From an uncultured Clostridia bacterium (GTDB taxonomy: Bacteria > Bacillota > Clostridia > Peptostreptococcales > Anaerovoracaceae), in contig CAKQXD010000001.1 in NCBI GenBank assembly GCA_934281605.1, forward strand, positions 310,001 through 374,000: a stretch of 64,000 nucleotides of DNA, given 5' to 3'. Position numbers and translations under genes: made by a program. This document shows positions 60,534 through 64,000 of this stretch, in pieces (positions within the stretch are counted from its first letter, which is position 1; every line of letters begins with the position of its first letter). Under the pieces are notes generated by a model. That model worked only from the letters and a program-made list of their open reading frames with translations, did no database searches and had not been told where the DNA came from.

Positions 60534-61544
60534 CTACCTTAAACTTTCTGCAATGAATTCTTCCAGCTTCTGTGCCGCCGCGCCGCTGTCGATCAGCTCT
60601 TCCGCCATGCGAACGCCCGCTTCGATGGTGTCCGCTTTGCCGGTGATGTAGAGGGCTGCCCCCGCATTGAGGCAGACCGCCTGACGCTTGGCACCCTGTT
60701 CCTTGCCCGACAGGATATTTCTTGTGATCTCCGCATTTTCCTGCGGCGTGCCGCCTGTCAGCTCGCTCTTGTCGCATCTCTTGTAACCGAACTGCTCCGG
60801 CGTCAGCTCGTAAGACTGGAACCAGCCGTCTTTGATCTCGCACACGGAAGTCGGCGCGCACATGGAGATCTCGTCCAGGCTGTCCTGTCCATAAACTACC
60901 ATGCCGCGATCCACGCCCAGCTTGGCCATGACCTGTGCCAGCGGCTCTACCAGCTCCTGATCGTACACGCCCATCAGCTCCATGTTGGCGCCTGCCGGGT
61001 TGCTGAGAGGACCCAGGATATTGAATACCGTCCGGATGCCCAGTTCTTTTCTGATCGGCGCTACGTATTTCATGGCTACGTGATAGTTCTGAGCGAACAG
61101 GAAGCAGATGTTACTCTTTTTCAAAATCTCTGCGCTCCGTTCCGGCGGGATGGTGATGTTTACGCCGAGCGCTTCCAGCACATCGGCCGCACCGGATTTA
61201 GAAGACGCCGCTCTGTTGCCGTGCTTTGCTACCGGAACGCCGCCAGCCGCGATGACCAGAGACGCCGTCGTGGAAATGTTGAAGGAATTGGAGCCGTCGC
61301 CGCCCGTTCCTACGATCTCCAGCACATCCATGTCGTGGAGCAGCTTGATGCAGTGAGCACGCATGCCTGCCGCCGACGCCGTGATCTCGTCGATGGTCTC
61401 ACCCTTCAGGGAAAGAGCCGTCAGGTATGCCGACATCTGCACCGGAGTGGCCTCACCGCTCATGATCTCATCCATAACAGCTTCCGCCATATCATATGTT
61501 AAATCTTCTTTTTTCGAAAGTTTGATAATCGCTTCTTTGATCAT
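60534..61544 (-). CDS. trpD: Anthranilate phosphoribosyltransferase
   Basis: A 336-residue enzyme transferring phosphoribose to anthranilate. It has the PRPP-binding GTGGDGSNSFNIST, KHGNRAASSKSGAADVLEALG, and the later VYGQDSLDE. It overlaps trpG by four bases and is followed by trpC after four bases. Confidence 0.97.
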   Translation of the reverse strand: MIKEAIIKLSKKEDLTYDMAEAVMDEIMSGEATPVQMSAYLTALSLKGETIDEITASAAGMRAHCIKLLHDMDVLEIVGTGGDGSNSFNISTTASLVIAAGGVPVAKHGNRAASSKSGAADVLEALGVNITIPPERSAEILKKSNICFLFAQNYHVAMKYVAPIRKELGIRTVFNILGPLSNPAGANMELMGVYDQELVEPLAQVMAKLGVDRGMVVYGQDSLDEISMCAPTSVCEIKDGWFQSYELTPEQFGYKRCDKSELTGGTPQENAEITRNILSGKEQGAKRQAVCLNAGAALYITGKADTIEAGVRMAEELIDSGAAAQKLEEFIAESLR

Positions 61545-62116
61545 TTTCTCACTACCTCCATGAAATTTTCTATCATTTTTTTACCGTCCGGCGTCATGAC
61601 CGATTCCGGGTGGAACTGTACGCCGAAGACGGGATATTCCTTGTGTTCTAAAGCCATGATCTCGCCGTCATCCGATTCCGCCGTTACCTTTAAGACTTCC
61701 GGAAAGTCCTCCGCGCGGGCCGCCAGCGAGTGATAACGAGCTGCCTTGAACTCCGGCCCCATACCGCGAAACAGCGGGCTGACGCCGCCCTGATACACCT
61801 TGCTCTGCTTACCGTGCATCAGCTCCTTTGCATAAGAAACCGTGCCGCCGAAGGCCTCGCAGATTGCCTGATGTCCCAGACACACCCCGAAGATCGGCAG
61901 CTTGCCGGTGAAGTACTTGATGGCCTCGATACAGACCCCCGCATCCTCCGGTTTGCCCGGGCCCGGCGACAGGATGATGGCTTCCGGCTTCATGGCCTCG
62001 ATCTCCTCGATGGTGTATGCATCGTTTCGGATCACCTTGATGTCCGGCTCCACCGAGCCGATGAGCTGGTACAGGTTATAGGAAAAACTGTCGTAGTTGT
62101 CGATGAGCAAAATCAT
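61541..62116 (-). CDS. trpG: Anthranilate synthase component II, glutamine amidotransferase
   Basis: A 191-residue class I amidotransferase supplying ammonia to TrpE. The catalytic Cys is in FGVCLGHQAI, the His and Glu in VQFHPESVMT; the N-terminal DNYDSFSYNL is typical. The ATG overlaps the trpE stop (ATGA). It is not fused to trpD. Confidence 0.97.
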   Translation of the reverse strand: MILLIDNYDSFSYNLYQLIGSVEPDIKVIRNDAYTIEEIEAMKPEAIILSPGPGKPEDAGVCIEAIKYFTGKLPIFGVCLGHQAICEAFGGTVSYAKELMHGKQSKVYQGGVSPLFRGMGPEFKAARYHSLAARAEDFPEVLKVTAESDDGEIMALEHKEYPVFGVQFHPESVMTPDGKKMIENFMEVVRK

Positions 62117-63600
62117 TTTAATCCCTCCTCTGCTTCCTGGATGGCCTGGATCACGGCCCTGGCCTTGTTGGCGCATTCTTCGAATTCTTTCTCCGGCACG
62201 CTGTCGGCTACGATGCCCGCGCCGGACCGGATGCAAATGGCCCCGTTCTTTTTATAGACCAGTCGGATGGCGATGCAGGTGTCCAGGTTTCCTGCAAAGT
62301 CCAGGTAGCCGATGGCTCCTCCGTACACGCCCCGCTTGTTGTTTTCCAGTTCGTCGATGATCTGGCACGCCCGGAACTTCGGTGCTCCCGAAAGGGTCCC
62401 TGCCGGCAGGATGGCGTCTACCGCGTCCACCGCGTCCTTGTCCTCCCGGATGGTCCCGGTCACCGTGGAGCCGATGTGCATCACGTGGGAGAATCGCTCG
62501 ATCTCCATGTATTTTTCTACTTTTACGGTTCCGATCTGGCTGATCTTACCGATGTCGTTTCGGCCTAAGTCTACCAGCATGTTGTGCTCCGCAAGCTCTT
62601 TTTCATCCTGCAAAAGGTCCGCCTCCAGGGCTTTGTCCTCGTCCGGCGTTTTGCCCCGCGGACGTGTTCCCGCCAGCGGGAACGTGCTCAGCTTGCCGTT
62701 GTCCAGCTTGGCCAGGGTTTCCGGGGATGCTCCCGAAAGCTCGATGTCGTCACTGGAGAAGTAGAACATGTACGGCGACGGGTTTGCCGCCCGGAGCACC
62801 CGGTAAGTATCGAACAAGCTGCCCTCCGCTTCCGCCTTCATCGGGTCGGAAAGGACTACCTGGAAAATATCTCCCTCGCGGATGTACTGCTTGGCTTTTT
62901 CCACCATGTCGCAGTACTGTTCTTTCGGGAAGACCGGCTTGATTTCCGTCTTTAACTGCAAAGTCGGGAAAGTTTCTTTCTCACCTTCGCGGATCAGCTT
63001 CGCCATCTCGTCCAAAGTCTCTTCCGCCTTTTTATAGGAATTGTCGATGTCGTCCGTCATAACGCCTGTGATCAGCAGGATCTTCTGTCTGTAGTGGTCG
63101 AAGGCAATGACTTCATTGAAGAGCATCAGGTCCATGTCCCGGAAATCCTGCTGTCCTTCGCTGGTCAGCTTCAGCTTCGGCTCGCTGTATTTGATGTAGT
63201 CGTAGGAGAAGTAGCCTACCAGGCCGCCGGTGAAGGTCGGCATTTTTTCCATGACCGGACTCTTGTATCTGGCCAGGATCTCCCGGAGGGTGTCTCCCGG
63301 ATGATCCACATGTTTTGTCGTCACTGTCTCAGTACCGTCTCCCAGGTTTTCCCGGATGGTCACCTCGCCGTTCAGGCAGGTGATTTCCATGGTCGGGTCG
63401 TATCCCAGGAAGGAATACCGGCCCCATGCCTCTTCCTGGCTGGCGCTCTCCAGCAGGTAGCAGTGTCTGCTGGCTTTTCTCAAAATCCGCATCACCTCGA
63501 CCGGCGTATACGTATCGGAAAGAATCTCGCGGCACACCGGCACACGCTTGTACGCCCCGTCCGCTGCGATCTGTTTTACTGTCTGCAAATCTGGATACAT
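62113..63600 (-). CDS. trpE: Anthranilate synthase component I
   Basis: A 495-residue chorismate-using enzyme. The tryptophan-feedback element LLES is present near residue 48; the catalytic region includes IREGDIFQVVLS, PLAGTRPRGKT, LVDLGRNDIGKIS, LPAGTLSGAPK and GGAIGYLDFAGN. It is the first gene of the operon; AGGAGGT precedes the ATG at 63600. The longer upstream frame is leader. Confidence 0.97.
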   Translation of the reverse strand: MYPDLQTVKQIAADGAYKRVPVCREILSDTYTPVEVMRILRKASRHCYLLESASQEEAWGRYSFLGYDPTMEITCLNGEVTIRENLGDGTETVTTKHVDHPGDTLREILARYKSPVMEKMPTFTGGLVGYFSYDYIKYSEPKLKLTSEGQQDFRDMDLMLFNEVIAFDHYRQKILLITGVMTDDIDNSYKKAEETLDEMAKLIREGEKETFPTLQLKTEIKPVFPKEQYCDMVEKAKQYIREGDIFQVVLSDPMKAEAEGSLFDTYRVLRAANPSPYMFYFSSDDIELSGASPETLAKLDNGKLSTFPLAGTRPRGKTPDEDKALEADLLQDEKELAEHNMLVDLGRNDIGKISQIGTVKVEKYMEIERFSHVMHIGSTVTGTIREDKDAVDAVDAILPAGTLSGAPKFRACQIIDELENNKRGVYGGAIGYLDFAGNLDTCIAIRLVYKKNGAICIRSGAGIVADSVPEKEFEECANKARAVIQAIQEAEEGLK

Positions 63601-63636
63601 GTTGTTTACCTCCTGTAGTTCTGGTAAGTTTCGCAG

Positions 63637-63711
63637 AAGAATTGCACTGCGGCTGAAGCCGCGCAATTCTTGCGTTTGAGCCGCGCGCTGTATCAAAGAT
63701 ACAGGCGGCTC
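63637..63711 (-). promoter_or_regulatory. Two stable hairpins between the T-box terminator and trpE
   Basis: Read on the plus strand, 63678-63711 pairs GAGCCGC...GCGGCTC (with CTGTATC/GATACAG inside), and 63637-63671 pairs AAGAATTGC/GCAATTCTT around an inner GCGGCTGAAGCCGC stem. Neither has a T-run. They could set mRNA stability or trpE translation. Confidence 0.55.
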
Positions 63712-63713
63712 AT

Positions 63714-64000
63714 AAAAAAAACGTCCCTGCCAGATATATCTATCTGTCAAGGACGAGTTAAAGTTCCCGCGTTGCCACCTTGTTTCATGGATTTCTCCAT
63801 GCTCTCTGTGAAATACTATCATATTCCCGGCAACTGACGTATGCCCTCACGTCGCAGAATACTTGGTGCGGATCGAAATCCCGGCACGGTTCACTGCGCC
63901 CTCAGCGGTCCATTTGGCAATCTGCATCTCCACCCGGATTCCACCATCCCGGGCTCTCTGTGGGCGCATCTACTGCTTTGATCTCCGCCTCAACGGTTTG
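63714..64000 (-). promoter_or_regulatory. Trp T-box riboswitch leader of the trp operon (5' part runs off the window)
   Basis: On the minus strand the T-box sequence AAGGTGGCAACGCGG is at 63781-63767. Its terminator is GTCCTTGACAGAT.../...ATCTGGCAGGGAC followed by eight T (about 63755-63712). Upstream, the Stem I region includes AGAGAGCCCGGGATGGTGG and a specifier TGG (63912-63910) in AAATGGACC. The leader senses uncharged tRNA-Trp and then lets transcription pass to trpE. The extreme 5' end and promoter lie outside. Confidence 0.85.

Noticed and set aside
63693..63713. trp leader peptide
   Set aside because: The six-codon frame has no Trp codons and lies after, not before, the T-box terminator.

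Overview
The window looks like chromosome from an anaerobic, mesophilic member of the Clostridia (Firmicutes). Evidence: the alaS–ireB–ruvX order, an SOS-regulated YneA-type LysM gene behind Gram-positive LexA boxes, a Trp T-box, a class-I preQ1 riboswitch, strong AGGAGG ribosome-binding sites, Cys lipoproteins and a pta gene. The background has moderate GC. The stretch from about 14.5 to 23.2 kb is clearly AT-richer and looks acquired. I cannot name the species.

Layout. 0–8.9 kb is core: yneA with SOS boxes, two lipoproteins, ruvX, ireB, alaS, then a MerR–zinc-ribbon–methyltransferase-like regulator with an MFS transporter, and a cold-shock gene behind a long structured leader. 8.9–11.3 kb is a decayed defence-type patch: a Panacea-type antitoxin whose toxin gene is broken, a Fic-type C-terminal remnant and an internally deleted Abi_2 gene. 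11.4–22.4 kb is one unbroken run of eleven tightly packed minus-strand genes. Its upstream part is a His-Xaa-Ser (HXS) locus: HxsD, a second HxsD-like small protein, an A24 prepilin-peptidase-like enzyme, radical-SAM HxsC and HxsB, a MORN-repeat membrane protein, the HXS-repeat protein, a TelA-family protein and a rhomboid protease. It runs directly into a PLD-nuclease/DExH helicase and a methyltransferase of more host-like composition. This HXS operon is the most unusual system in the window.

23.2–35.6 kb holds a small acidic membrane protein with a possible -1 frameshift, sbcCD, pta, a DUF4186 pair, a lipoprotein, a possible standalone PLMP/RRXRR-like mini-protein, a PrsW-like protease and a LysR/EamA divergon. 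35.7–47.5 kb holds a Fic protein, tRNA-Ser(CGA) beside a structured region carrying a duplicate of the tRNA 3' end, a lipid kinase, an M29 aminopeptidase, envelope proteins (cohesin-like, SH3b-glucosaminidase, D,D-carboxypeptidase) and a second MerR–methyltransferase regulator divergent from a dehydrogenase operon. 47.5–56.3 kb holds a preQ1-controlled queuosine-salvage pair, a GntP-type transporter with an acetoacetate-decarboxylase-like enzyme and a TetR regulator, a MATE pseudogene, an HD protein, a ParE/Phd pair and an ADP-ribosylglycohydrolase. 56.9–64 kb is a complete trpEGDCFBA operon behind a Trp T-box.

Two signals cut across genes. The octamer CTGCAAAG/CTTTGCAG occurs about 53 times by eye, where chance predicts about two; it is evenly split between strands and absent from the AT-rich island. 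In addition, there are intergenic elements built from a short word repeated in alternating orientation at exactly conserved spacings.
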